A stretch of 64,000 nucleotides of DNA from contig NZ_LIVQ01000010.1 of NCBI RefSeq assembly GCF_001905445.1, positions 71,417-135,416 on the forward strand, read 5' to 3'. Positions within the stretch are counted from its first letter, which is position 1. Every line of letters starts with the position of its first letter. A program made the translations under genes and the position numbers. This document shows positions 44,509-54,098 of the stretch, in pieces. The notes beneath the pieces are model-generated. The model saw only the letters and a program-made list of their open reading frames with translations, ran no database searches and was not told the DNA's origin. The stretch is from Streptomyces sp. CB00455 (GTDB taxonomy: Bacteria > Actinomycetota > Actinomycetes > Streptomycetales > Streptomycetaceae).

Positions 44509-47500
44509 GCAGTTCCCGCACCAGCGCCTGCCCCTCTCGGCCGCCCAGACCGGGCTCTGGTTCGCCCACCAGCTCGACGACACGGGCCGCGACTACAACG
44601 TGGGCGAGTACTTCGCCATCGAGGGGCCCGTCGACCACGCCCTCATGGAGCGGGCCTGGCACATGCTCCTGCTGGAGACCGACACCCTGCGCGTGCGCAC
44701 CATCGCCCAGGACGACGACGGCACCCTGTGGCAGTACCTCGACGACACACTGCCTCCCCTGCCCGCACCCGACTTCAGCGCCGAGGCAGACCCGGTCGCC
44801 GCCGCCGAGGCCTGGATGCGGGCCGACCTCAACCGGCCCGTCGACCTGACCGCCGGCGGCCTCACCACCTTCGCCCTCGTCAAGGTCGCCGAGAACCGCT
44901 TCCTGTACTTCCAGCGCTTCCACCACCTCGTCGTCGACGGCATGGCCGGAGCCATGGTCGGACGCCGCATCGCCGAGCTCTACAGCAGCCTCGCCGAGGA
45001 CCGCGCCCCCGAGCCGTGCACCTTCCCCCCGCTGGCCGAGGCACTGGAGGAGGACGCCCGCTACCGGGCCTCCGAGGAGGTCGCGGCCGACCGCGCCCAC
45101 TGGGCCGGGCGGCTCGCCTCGATCCCGGCCCCCGTCCCCCTGCCCGGCACCCCCCAGGGCGCGGCGAGCGCCGCCGAACTGGCCGCCGGCGCATCCTCCT
45201 TCATCCGCCGCACCCGCACCGTCGGGCAGGGCCAGGCCGACCGGATCGCCGACACCGCGCGCGCCGCCCGTACCCGCCGCCCGGTCCTCCTGATCGCGGC
45301 CGTGGCCGCCTACCTGTCCCGGATGACCGGCCAGAGCGACGTCGTCCTCGGCCTGCCCGTCACCGGCCGCGTCGGCAAGACCGTACGCCGCACCCCCTGC
45401 CACGCCTCCACCGTCATGCCCCTGCACATCCGCGTCGAGCCCGGCGAGAGCCTGGAGGACCTCGTCCCGCGCGTCTCCGCAGAGGTCCGCGACATCGTTC
45501 GCCACCAAGGCTGCCGCTACGAGGACCTGCGGCGCGAACTGGGCCTGACCGGAACCGACATGGGCATCATCGGGCCCGTCGTCAACATCATGGCCTTCGA
45601 CTACCAGCTCTCCTTCGGCGGCCACCCGGCCACCGCCCACAACATCTCCCTCGGCCCCGTCGAAGGTCTCGCGCTCGCCGTGTACGACCGCTCCGACGGC
45701 AACGGCCTGCGCCTGGACTTCGACGCCGACCCCGCCCAGTACTGCGCCGCCGAGGTCGCCTCCTACCAGGACCGCTTCGTCGCCTTCCTGAACGCCGTGG
45801 TCGCCGAACCCCAGCGGCCCCTCGACACCGTCGCCCTCCTCGACATCGCCGAACGCCTGACCCTCACCGAGACGTGGAACGACACCGCCCGGCCGGTGGA
45901 GCCCGCCACCATCGCCGCTCTCTTCGAAGCCCAGGCTCGCCGGAGCCCCGAGCGGATCGCCGTCGCCGACGACACCGGCGAGCTGACCTACGCCGAGCTG
46001 GGCGCACGCGCCAACCGCCTCGCCCACCACCTCATCGCCGCCGGCGCCGGCCCCGAGACCACCGTCGCGCTGGCCCTGCCGCGCTCCGCCCTCTGGCTGA
46101 CCGCCCTGCTCGCCGTCTCCAAGGCCGGCGGCGCCTACCTCTCGGTCGACGCCAACTACCCGCCCGAGCGCATCGCGTACATGATCGAGGACGCCCGGCC
46201 CGTCTGCGCCGTCACCACCACCGAGACCGCCGGCGCCATCCCCCCCGGCTGCCCCCACGTGGTCCTGGACGAGCCCGCCACCCGCGCCGCCCTCGGCGCC
46301 CGCAGCTCCGCCGACCCCACCGACGCGGACCGCAGCGCTCCGCTCTCCCCGGCCAACACCGCCTACGTCATCTACACCTCCGGCTCCACCGGCCGCCCCA
46401 AGGGCGTCGCCGTCACCCACACCGGCATCGCCTCCCTGATCGTCGCCCAGCGCGAGATCATGGGCCTCGACGACGACAGCCGGGTCCTGCAGTTCGCCTC
46501 GCCCAGCTTCGACGCCGCCACCTTCGAAGTCGTCGTCTCCGTCCTCGCCGGCGGCCGCCTCGTCCTCGCCCCCGCCGAACAGGTGCTGCCCGGCGAAGGC
46601 CTGATCGAACTCGTCGCCCGGCAGGGCATCACCCACCTCACCCTGCCCCCGGCGGGCCTGTCGGTCATCCCCGCCGACGCCCTGCCCACCGTGCGCACCC
46701 TCCTCGTCGCCGGCGAGGCATGCCCGCCCTCCCTCGTCGCCCGCTGGGCCCCCCGCGCCCGGATGCTCAACGGCTACGGACCCACCGAGACCACCGTCTG
46801 CACCACCATGAGCGCCCCGCTGACCGGCAGCGGCGTACCGCCCATCGGCCGGCCCATCGTCAACACCCGCGTCTACGTCCTCGACGAGCGCCTGCGCCCC
46901 GTACCGCCCGGCGTCCCCGGCGAGCTGTACGCCGCCGGCGCCGGCCTCGCCCGCGGCTACGCCGGCCGCCCCGGCCTGACCGCCGACCGCTTCGTGCCCT
47001 GCCCCTTCGGACCGCCCGGCGACCGCATGTACCGCACCGGCGACCTGGTGCGCTGGCACCCCGACGGCCACCTCGACTACATCGGCCGCAGCGACCACCA
47101 GGTCAAGATCCGCGGCTACCGCATCGAACCCGGCGAGATCGAGAGCGTCCTCGCCCGCCACCCCGCCGTCGCCCAGGCCATCGTCATCGCCCGCGAGGAC
47201 CGCCCCGGCAGCCGCCGCCTCGTCGCCTACGCCGCCCCCGCCCCCGGCAGCGGCCCCCTCGACCCGGCCGCCCTGCGCGCCCACGCGGCCGAGACACTGC
47301 CCCCCTTCATGGTCCCCGCCGCCGTCGTCGTCCTCGACTCCCTGCCCCTGACCCCCAACGGCAAGGTCGACCGGGCCGCCCTGCCGGTACCCGACTTCAC
47401 CGAGCAGAGCCCGGGCCGTACCCCCGTCACCGAGCGGGAGGAGATCCTCACCCGCCTCTTCCAGGAGGTCCTCGGCCTGGAGAAGGCCGGCGCCGACGCC

Positions 47501-50485
47501 TCCTTCTTCGAACTGGGCGGCGACAGCATCATGGCCATCCAGCTCGTCGCCCGCGCCCGCGAACACGGGCTGCGCCTGACCCCCTCCGAGGTCTTCAAGC
47601 TCCGCACGGTCGAGGCACTCGCCGTCGCCGCCCGCACCGACCACACCCCCACCACCTCCTGCGAACCCGCCACGGCCGCACTCGGCCCCGTACCGCTGCC
47701 GCCCGTCGCCCGCGACGTACTCGGCCGTGGCGGCACGGTCGACCGCTTCCACCAGGCCATGCTCCTCGCCCTGCCCGCGGACACCGACGACGAACTGCTC
47801 GCCGAGGCCCTGCACACCCTGCTCGACCACCACGACGCCCTGCGGGCCCGCCTCGAACGCGACCACCAGCGGCTCGTCGTCCCGCGCAAGGGCCTGCGCT
47901 ACCCCGGCCTCCTCACCCGCACCGACATCACCGGACTCACCGGCGCCGGCCTCGACGACACCGTCCGGGCGGCCGCCGAAGCCGCCCGCGACGCCCTCGA
48001 CCCGGTCGCCGGACGGATGGTGCGCGCCGTACGCTTCGACGCCGGCCCCGGCCTGCCCGGCCGGCTGCTGCTCGCCGTCCACCACCTGGTCGTGGACGGG
48101 GTCTCCTGGCGGATCCTGCTCCCCGACCTCAGAGCCGCCTACGAGGCCCTGGCCGCGGACCGCACCCCCACCCTGCCGCCCGTGACCACCTCCTACCGCA
48201 CCTGGGCCAACCACCAGCTGCGCAGCGCACAGGCCGGCGCCCGGCGCGGCGAACTGGCCGCGTGGGAAGCCATGACCGACCTGCCGCAGCCCGGCATCGG
48301 AGCCCGCGCCATCGACCCGGCCACCGACACCGCCGCGACCGCCCGCCACATCAGGACCACCCTTCCCGCCCCCGTCACCGCCGCCCTCCTGGGCCCCGTC
48401 ACCGCCGCGTTCCACGGCCAGATCGACGACATCCTCCTCACCGGCCTCGGACTGGCCATCGCCGAATGGCGCGGCCGCCGCGCCACCGCCGCCCCCGGCA
48501 CCCCGCTCCTCGTCGACCGCGAACGCCACGGCCGCGCCGAGGGCAACGGCCTCGACCTGTCGCGGACCGTCGGCTGGTTCACCGCCGTCCACCCCGTCCG
48601 CATCGACACCGGCACCCCCGACTGGGCCGAGATCGCCGCCGGCGGCCCCGCGGTCGGCCGCACCGTCAAGGCCGTCAAGGAACAGATGCGCGCCGTCCCC
48701 GGCGACGGCCTCGGCCACGGCCCGCTGCGCCACCTCGACCCGGAGACCGCCGACCGGCTCGCCGCCCTGCCCACGCCCCGGGTGCTCTTCAACTACCTGG
48801 GCCGGCTGGGCAGCGCCACCGAGGACGCGCAGCCCTGGCAGCCGCTGCCCGGCGACGCGCTGCCCGACGGCGCCGACCCCGGCCTGCCGGCCGCCCACGC
48901 CCTGGAGGTCAACGTCCTCGCCAGGGACACCACCGACGGCCCCGAGCTGTACGCCGACTGGGGCGCCCCCGCCGGAGTCCTCGACCACGAGGCCCTGACG
49001 GAGCTCGCCGCCCTGTGGACCGAGGCCCTGCACGGCATCGCCGCGCACGCCGGAAGGCCCGGCGCGGGCGGCCGCACCCCCGGCGACTTCCCGCTGACCA
49101 CGCTCAGCCAGCAGGACGTGGACACCCTGGAGGCCGCCGTCCCGGACCTGGCCGATGTCCTGCCCCTGACCCCGCTCCAGCAGGGCTTCCTCTTCCACGC
49201 CGCCGGCGCGGACGGCGAGGCCGACACCTACAACACCCAGGTCGCCTTCGACTTCGAGGGACCGCTCGACGCGGCCGCCCTGCGCGCGGCGGGCCAGGCC
49301 CTGCTCGACCGCCACCCCAACCTGCGGGCCGGCTTCCACCACGACGGGATCTCCGAGCCCGTCCAGACCGTCAGCGCCGCGGCCGTCCTGCCCTGGACGC
49401 AGCGCGACCTGACCGCCCTGCCCGCCGGCGAGCGCGAAGGGGCCGCGGCCCGCCTCGCCGAGCACGAACGCCTCCGCGGCTTCGACCTGGCCGCACCGCC
49501 GCTGCTGCGCCTGACCCTGGTCAAGCTGGCCCCCGAGCGGCACCGGCTGTTGCTGAGCACCCACCACATCGTGTGGGACGGCTGGTCCCTGCCCGTCGCC
49601 GCCCAGGAGCTGTTCGCCCTGTGGGGCGGCCGCGGCGCCACCCTGGCACCGGTCGCCCCGTACCGCGACTACCTGGGCTGGCTCGTCGCCCAGGACCAGG
49701 CCGCCGCCGAGGAGGCCTGGGCCGCCTACCTGGCGGGGGTCGAGGAGGCCACCCTCATCGCACCCGACGCGGCCGACCGGCCCGCCGTACCGCAGCAACA
49801 GGTCACCCACCTGCTGCCCGACACCCTCCTGGCCCGCCTCGCCGAGCGCGGACGCACCTACGGCGTCACCCTCAACACCCAGTACCAGACCGCGTGGGGC
49901 CTGGTCCTCGCCCACGCCACCGGTTCCCGGGACGTCGTCTTCGGCGCCACGGTCTCCGGCCGGCCGCCGGAGGTACCGGGCGTCGAGCGCATGATCGGCA
50001 TGCTCTGCAACACCCTGCCGGTACGCGTGCGCACCGACGGCGACGAGCCGCTGCACGCGCTGCTGTCCCGGCTCCAGGCCGAGCAGGTCCGCCTGATGGC
50101 ACACCACCACCTCGGCCTCTCCCGCGTCCAGCGGCTCACCACCGGCCGCGAACTGTTCGACACCACCACCATGCTGGTCAACTACCCCCTCGACACCGGG
50201 GCGCTCGCCGCCGCCGTCACAGGGCCCCGCCTCACGGGGCTGGCCGTCCACGACGCCACGCACTACCCGCTGCGGCTCATCGCCGTCCCCGTCGAGGGCG
50301 GGCTCGAACTGCGGCTGGGCCACCGCCCCGACATCTACGGCGCCGACGAGGCGCGGATCTTCCTGGAGCGCATGGTCCGCGCCCTGGAAGCCATGGCAGA
50401 CGCCCCGGAACGGTCCGTGGGCTCCATCGAACTGATCTCGCAGGCCGAGCGGGACCAGGTCCTCATCCAGTGGGGTGGCTACTGA
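44501..50485 (+). CDS. NRPS, C-A-PCP-E-C (proposed starting module 1 plus C domain of module 2)
   Basis: A 1994-aa synthetase. The N-terminal condensation domain (9-440; HHLVVDG near 141) opens LPLSAAQTGLWFAHQLD, like the first C domains of EntF/DhbF-type proteins that take an acyl or aryl starter. Then follow A (470-965; code read as DAFTLAGVCK, closest to aromatic Phe-type codes), PCP (LGGDS, Ser near 1009), an epimerisation domain (1065-1500; HHLVVDGVSW near 1194, VGWFT later) and a second condensation domain (1554-1994; HHIVWDGWS near 1688) at the very end. The terminal C domain has no A domain after it, and the 18095 protein has no C domain before its first A, so the two should meet in trans. 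Starts within the thioesterase gene. Confidence 0.93.
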   Translation: MPEQFPHQRLPLSAAQTGLWFAHQLDDTGRDYNVGEYFAIEGPVDHALMERAWHMLLLETDTLRVRTIAQDDDGTLWQYLDDTLPPLPAPDFSAEADPVAAAEAWMRADLNRPVDLTAGGLTTFALVKVAENRFLYFQRFHHLVVDGMAGAMVGRRIAELYSSLAEDRAPEPCTFPPLAEALEEDARYRASEEVAADRAHWAGRLASIPAPVPLPGTPQGAASAAELAAGASSFIRRTRTVGQGQADRIADTARAARTRRPVLLIAAVAAYLSRMTGQSDVVLGLPVTGRVGKTVRRTPCHASTVMPLHIRVEPGESLEDLVPRVSAEVRDIVRHQGCRYEDLRRELGLTGTDMGIIGPVVNIMAFDYQLSFGGHPATAHNISLGPVEGLALAVYDRSDGNGLRLDFDADPAQYCAAEVASYQDRFVAFLNAVVAEPQRPLDTVALLDIAERLTLTETWNDTARPVEPATIAALFEAQARRSPERIAVADDTGELTYAELGARANRLAHHLIAAGAGPETTVALALPRSALWLTALLAVSKAGGAYLSVDANYPPERIAYMIEDARPVCAVTTTETAGAIPPGCPHVVLDEPATRAALGARSSADPTDADRSAPLSPANTAYVIYTSGSTGRPKGVAVTHTGIASLIVAQREIMGLDDDSRVLQFASPSFDAATFEVVVSVLAGGRLVLAPAEQVLPGEGLIELVARQGITHLTLPPAGLSVIPADALPTVRTLLVAGEACPPSLVARWAPRARMLNGYGPTETTVCTTMSAPLTGSGVPPIGRPIVNTRVYVLDERLRPVPPGVPGELYAAGAGLARGYAGRPGLTADRFVPCPFGPPGDRMYRTGDLVRWHPDGHLDYIGRSDHQVKIRGYRIEPGEIESVLARHPAVAQAIVIAREDRPGSRRLVAYAAPAPGSGPLDPAALRAHAAETLPPFMVPAAVVVLDSLPLTPNGKVDRAALPVPDFTEQSPGRTPVTEREEILTRLFQEVLGLEKAGADASFFELGGDSIMAIQLVARAREHGLRLTPSEVFKLRTVEALAVAARTDHTPTTSCEPATAALGPVPLPPVARDVLGRGGTVDRFHQAMLLALPADTDDELLAEALHTLLDHHDALRARLERDHQRLVVPRKGLRYPGLLTRTDITGLTGAGLDDTVRAAAEAARDALDPVAGRMVRAVRFDAGPGLPGRLLLAVHHLVVDGVSWRILLPDLRAAYEALAADRTPTLPPVTTSYRTWANHQLRSAQAGARRGELAAWEAMTDLPQPGIGARAIDPATDTAATARHIRTTLPAPVTAALLGPVTAAFHGQIDDILLTGLGLAIAEWRGRRATAAPGTPLLVDRERHGRAEGNGLDLSRTVGWFTAVHPVRIDTGTPDWAEIAAGGPAVGRTVKAVKEQMRAVPGDGLGHGPLRHLDPETADRLAALPTPRVLFNYLGRLGSATEDAQPWQPLPGDALPDGADPGLPAAHALEVNVLARDTTDGPELYADWGAPAGVLDHEALTELAALWTEALHGIAAHAGRPGAGGRTPGDFPLTTLSQQDVDTLEAAVPDLADVLPLTPLQQGFLFHAAGADGEADTYNTQVAFDFEGPLDAAALRAAGQALLDRHPNLRAGFHHDGISEPVQTVSAAAVLPWTQRDLTALPAGEREGAAARLAEHERLRGFDLAAPPLLRLTLVKLAPERHRLLLSTHHIVWDGWSLPVAAQELFALWGGRGATLAPVAPYRDYLGWLVAQDQAAAEEAWAAYLAGVEEATLIAPDAADRPAVPQQQVTHLLPDTLLARLAERGRTYGVTLNTQYQTAWGLVLAHATGSRDVVFGATVSGRPPEVPGVERMIGMLCNTLPVRVRTDGDEPLHALLSRLQAEQVRLMAHHHLGLSRVQRLTTGRELFDTTTMLVNYPLDTGALAAAVTGPRLTGLAVHDATHYPLRLIAVPVEGGLELRLGHRPDIYGADEARIFLERMVRALEAMADAPERSVGSIELISQAERDQVLIQWGGY

Positions 50486-50895
50486 TGCGCGACACCAAGA
50501 CCCGGATCACCGCGATCGCAACCCTCGCCCTGCTCGCCGCCGCGCTCACCGGCTGCCAGGAGACCACCGGCGCCGACTCCTCCGCGCCCTACCCGTGCGG
50601 CCGTACCATCGCCTCCGCCGACCGGTTCGCCGGCTCCACGGGCGACATCGAGAAGGACCCCGAAGGGGTCGCCCGCAGCGCCAACGACCTCGCCGGCGAA
50701 CTGCGCGACGCCGGGAAGAAGACCACCGACGCGGGCGTGCGCTCGGCCCTCGGCGAATTCGCCGACGTCTACGACGAGTTCGCCGGGCAGATCCGTACCT
50801 CCGACCCCAGCGGGGGCCGGGTCGCCGGACTGGAGAAGACCTTCACCAAGCTCGAAGCGGCCGGCGACCGCCTCGACCGCGCCTGCGCCGCCTGA
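50485..50895 (+). CDS. Small lipoprotein
   Basis: A 136-aa exported protein with a lipoprotein signal: a basic start (MRDTKTRI), a hydrophobic stretch and the lipobox LTGC, so the mature N-terminal Cys would be lipidated outside the membrane. The mature part is helical and charged (GELRDAGKKTTDAGVRSAL; LEAAGDRLDRACAA) with two further cysteines. No family recognised. The ATG overlaps the NRPS stop (TGATG), so it is translated as part of the peptide operon, which suggests a role in export, immunity or surface retention of the product. Confidence 0.8.
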   Translation: MRDTKTRITAIATLALLAAALTGCQETTGADSSAPYPCGRTIASADRFAGSTGDIEKDPEGVARSANDLAGELRDAGKKTTDAGVRSALGEFADVYDEFAGQIRTSDPSGGRVAGLEKTFTKLEAAGDRLDRACAA

Positions 50896-50939
50896 CCGCC
50901 TCGACGCCTGCCGGCCCCGGCCGCCCCGTGTCACCGCCC

Positions 50940-50971
50940 GGCCCGCCTCCCGCCCCACCGGGAGGCGGGCC
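50940..50971 (+). terminator. Hairpin after the lipoprotein gene
   Basis: A perfect 13-bp stem (50940-50952 with 50959-50971) with a 6-base loop, 45 bp after the lipoprotein stop. Likely end or attenuation point of the NRPS operon before serA. Confidence 0.65.
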
Positions 50972-51021
50972 CCGCCGGCCCCGCCCCGGCCCGCCCCCTC
51001 CTCCCCACGGAAGGACACCCC

Positions 51022-51999
51022 ATGAGCGCACCCGTCGTCCTTATCACCGAACCGCTCGCCCCCTCGGCCGCCCGCGCCCTCGGCCCCGGCACGGACGTAC
51101 GCCACGTCGACGGCACCGACCGCACGGCGCTGCTGGCCGCACTCGCCGACGCCGACGGCGTCCTGATCCGCAGCGCCACCCGGATGGACGCCGAGGCCAT
51201 CGCAGCCGCCCCGCGCCTGAGGGCCATCGGCCGCGCCGGAGTCGGCGTCGACAACGTCGACCTGGAGGCGGCCACCCGGGCCGGGGTGAGCGTCGTCAAC
51301 GCACCGGACGCCAACAGCGTCAGCGCCGCCGAACTCACCGTCGCCCTGCTGCTCGCCGTGGCCCGCCAGGTCCCGCGCGCCGACGCCTCGCTGCGCACCG
51401 GCTCCTGGCAGCGCTCCGCGTTCGCGGGCGTCGAGCTGTCGGGCAAGGTGCTCGGCGTCATCGGACTCGGCCGCATCGGCACCCTCGTCGCCCGCCGGCT
51501 GGCCGCCTTCGACATGCGGGTGCTGGCCTACGACCCGTACGCCGATCCGGGGCGGGCCGCGGAGGCCGGGGTGCGGCTGGTGGCCCTGGAGGAACTCCTC
51601 GACAGCGCCGACTTCCTCACCGTCCACCTGCCGCGCACCCCCCAGACCCTCGGTCTGCTGGGCTTCGAGGAGTTCCGCCGGATGAAACCGGGGGTGCGGA
51701 TCGTCAACGCCGCCCGCGGCGGGATCGTCGACGAGAACGAGCTGTACGCCGCCCTCAAGGAGGGGCGGGTGGCCGGCGCGGGCCTCGACGTGTACGCCGT
51801 CGAACCCTGCACCGGATCCCCGCTGTTCACCCTGGACAACGTCGTGGCCACCCCCCATCTGGGGGCGTCCACCGCTGAGGCCCAGGACCGGGCCGGCGCG
51901 GACGCGGCCGACGCCGTACGCCGGGTCCTGGCGGGGGAGGGGGTCCCCACCGTCAACCACCCGCCGGCACCGGCCGGCCCCGTCATCATGGCGGCCTGA
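51022..51999 (+). CDS. Short D-3-phosphoglycerate dehydrogenase (SerA-like, no regulatory domain)
   Basis: A 325-aa D-2-hydroxyacid dehydrogenase. The NAD-binding loop GVIGLGRIG, the family signature IVNAARGGIVDENELY and the catalytic histidine in TPHLGASTAEAQ are present, and IRSATRMDAEAI/GRAGVGVDNVD are SerA-like. Housekeeping SerA in actinomycetes is about 530 aa with intervening and ACT domains; both are missing here, so feedback control by serine should be absent. SerA makes 3-phosphohydroxypyruvate, the precursor of O-phosphoserine, which SbnA uses. It thus fits as a dedicated supply enzyme. GGAAGGA lies 6 bp before the ATG. Other 2-hydroxyacid substrates are possible. Confidence 0.85.
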   Translation: MSAPVVLITEPLAPSAARALGPGTDVRHVDGTDRTALLAALADADGVLIRSATRMDAEAIAAAPRLRAIGRAGVGVDNVDLEAATRAGVSVVNAPDANSVSAAELTVALLLAVARQVPRADASLRTGSWQRSAFAGVELSGKVLGVIGLGRIGTLVARRLAAFDMRVLAYDPYADPGRAAEAGVRLVALEELLDSADFLTVHLPRTPQTLGLLGFEEFRRMKPGVRIVNAARGGIVDENELYAALKEGRVAGAGLDVYAVEPCTGSPLFTLDNVVATPHLGASTAEAQDRAGADAADAVRRVLAGEGVPTVNHPPAPAGPVIMAA

Positions 52000-52026
52000 G
52001 CGGCCTGAGCGGCCTGAGCGGCCTGA
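51991..52026 (+). repeat. 9-bp tandem repeat of the serA stop region
   Basis: GCGGCCTGA occurs four times head to tail (51991, 52000, 52009, 52018); the first copy is the last two alanine codons and the stop of the serA-like gene. Confidence 0.9.
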
Positions 52027-52065
52027 GCGGACGGCGGACGAGCCGCGAACCGTGAGCCGCGAACG

Positions 52066-52111
52066 CGTACGCCCGCCCGGCGCCGGTGGTCCGGTGCCGG
52101 GCGGGCGTACG
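52066..52111. terminator. Bidirectional terminator between serA and the ABC permease
   Basis: A 21-bp inverted repeat (52066-52086 with 52091-52111) with one G-U pair and a TGGT loop, in the gap between convergent genes. The strongest hairpin in the window. Confidence 0.88.
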
Positions 52112-52190
52112 TACGGGCGTAGGGGCGGGCCTACGGCCGGGCCCCGCCGTCAGTGCGGCGCCGGGCGGCCGTCCCCCCGGGCCGGAGCCG

Positions 52191-54098
52191 TCACGCCGCC
52201 CCGGCCTTGGCCGGGCGCCCGCGCAGCACCACCGCCGCCGAGAGCACCGCCGCCGGCACCGCGACCACGGCGCAGGCCCCCGCCACCGCCCCCATCGCCG
52301 CCCACGGCAGCGACAGCGGAGCGGCGGAACCGATCAGCACCGACAGCGCCGACCACGTGCCGAGCACGTTGACGGCCGACGCCAGGACACCCAGCAGCGC
52401 CCCGGCCACCACGACCGCCGCAGCCTCGACCGCGACCAGCCGCAGCACCTGACCGCCCGTGGCACCGGTCAGCCGCAGCACCGACAGGTCCCGGCCCCGG
52501 TCGGAGGTCGCCGCGACCATCGTCCCCGCCAGCGCGATCATCGAGTACAGCAGCGCGAGCCCCAGCACCACGAACACCGCCAGCCGGTTCTCCCGCTTGG
52601 TCTCCGGCTGCGACGCGGCGATCCACTCCTCGGCGGTGGCCACCCGCGCCCCCTCGGCCCCGACGGCCGAACCCAGCGCCGCCGCGACCGCGGCCCGGTC
52701 GGCGCCCGGCTCCAGCCGGACCTCGACCCGGTCGGGCCGGGCCCCCGCTCCGTTGGCGGCGGTGACGTACGCCCCGTTGCTGCCGGTCCCCGTGCGCAGC
52801 ACCGCGGCGACCTTCAGCGTGACCTGGGTGCCGTCCGCCCGCCAGACGTCGACCGGCTGCCCCACGGCCGTCACGGGCCACTCGTCGTTGACGACGATCG
52901 ACCCGTCGTCCAGGTCCTTCACCGAACCGTCCACCAGCGGCAGCCGCGACAGCTCCGCGAACACCGCCGGATCCACCACCCGCGCCGGTTCCGGCGTCCG
53001 GACCAGCCCCTCGTAGAGGTACTCGACGGTGGTGGGCGCCGAGACGGCCGACCGCGTCCCGGGCACGGCCGCGGCGCGTACCGCCGCGTCCGAGAGCCCC
53101 TGGTCCGAGGTCACCACGAAGTCGGCGACCGTCCGGCTGCGCACCTCCTGCGCCTTGCCCTCGCCGACCGTGTCCGTCGAACCGAGCAGCGACCCGGCGA
53201 GCGCGACGCTCACCAGCACCGGAGCGGCGATCGCCGACGTACGCCGCACACCCGCGGCCGCGCTCTCGCGCACCAGCATCCCCACCGCCCCCCGCGTCCG
53301 CGCCAGCGGCCAGGCGACCAGCCGCACCAACGGTCCCGCGGCCAGCGGGGTCAGCAGCGCGAACGCGCCGATCAGCAGCATCGGCTGGGTGGTGTACGTC
53401 TTGCGCTTGAGCAGCTCCGTCGGATCGGAGACGACCTTCTGGACGAGCAGCAGCAGCCCCACCGCGAGCAGCAGCCCGCCGAACAGCCAGCGCCCGAGGG
53501 TCATGACCCGCTTGTCGACCGCCGCCTCGCGCAACACCTCGACCGCGCTGGTCCGAGCGGCCCGGCCCGACGCGGCCAGCGCGCCCGCCAGGGCGACCAC
53601 CAGCCCGGTGCCGAAGGCCACCGCGTACGGCCAGACCTGGCCGCCCACCGTCAGCCAGGACGGCGCGAGCCCCTCCCCGGCCAGCCACTCCACCAGCGCG
53701 GGACCCCCCGCGCTGCCGATCAGGCAGCCCGCGGTGGCGGCGGGCAGGGCCACCACCGCCGCCTCGGCCACCACGGCGGTCCGCAGCTGCCGGGGCGTCG
53801 CCCCCGCCGTGCGCAGGAGCCCGAACTCGCGCTGCCTCTGGGCCACCGCGAAGGCGAACGCGGACGCCACGACGAACACCGAGGTGAAGGTGGTCACCGC
53901 CGCCGCCGTACCGAGCATGGCGTTGACCGTGAACACGGCCTCGGCGTCGCGGTCCCTCAGCTCCTGCGGGGCGTCCAGGGTCGCCGCGAGGGCGAGCCCC
54001 ATCGAAGTCGTCAGCCCCACACCCAGCGCCACCGCCAGGAAGACGCCGACGAAGTGCGCCCACCGCGACCGGACCGAAGCCAGGACGACACTCAGCAC
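52191..54098 (-). CDS. ABC transporter permease (FtsX/MacB type)
   Basis: A 635-aa membrane protein with two FtsX-like permease regions. After the first span (AHFVGVFLAVALGVGLTTSMG) the first FtsX block (TFTSVFVVASAFAFAVAQRQREFGLLRTAGATPRQL) and the second near residue 520 (VVLGLALLYSMIALAGTMVAA, then RDLSVLRLTGATGGQVLRL) are clear, separated by an extracytoplasmic domain. The first extracytoplasmic loop is nearly absent, making it shorter than the usual 800 aa. It overlaps the ATPase gene by 7 bp, so the two form one exporter. Such pairs in NRPS clusters usually export or resist the product. Confidence 0.9.
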   Translation of the reverse strand: MLSVVLASVRSRWAHFVGVFLAVALGVGLTTSMGLALAATLDAPQELRDRDAEAVFTVNAMLGTAAAVTTFTSVFVVASAFAFAVAQRQREFGLLRTAGATPRQLRTAVVAEAAVVALPAATAGCLIGSAGGPALVEWLAGEGLAPSWLTVGGQVWPYAVAFGTGLVVALAGALAASGRAARTSAVEVLREAAVDKRVMTLGRWLFGGLLLAVGLLLLVQKVVSDPTELLKRKTYTTQPMLLIGAFALLTPLAAGPLVRLVAWPLARTRGAVGMLVRESAAAGVRRTSAIAAPVLVSVALAGSLLGSTDTVGEGKAQEVRSRTVADFVVTSDQGLSDAAVRAAAVPGTRSAVSAPTTVEYLYEGLVRTPEPARVVDPAVFAELSRLPLVDGSVKDLDDGSIVVNDEWPVTAVGQPVDVWRADGTQVTLKVAAVLRTGTGSNGAYVTAANGAGARPDRVEVRLEPGADRAAVAAALGSAVGAEGARVATAEEWIAASQPETKRENRLAVFVVLGLALLYSMIALAGTMVAATSDRGRDLSVLRLTGATGGQVLRLVAVEAAAVVVAGALLGVLASAVNVLGTWSALSVLIGSAAPLSLPWAAMGAVAGACAVVAVPAAVLSAAVVLRGRPAKAGAA

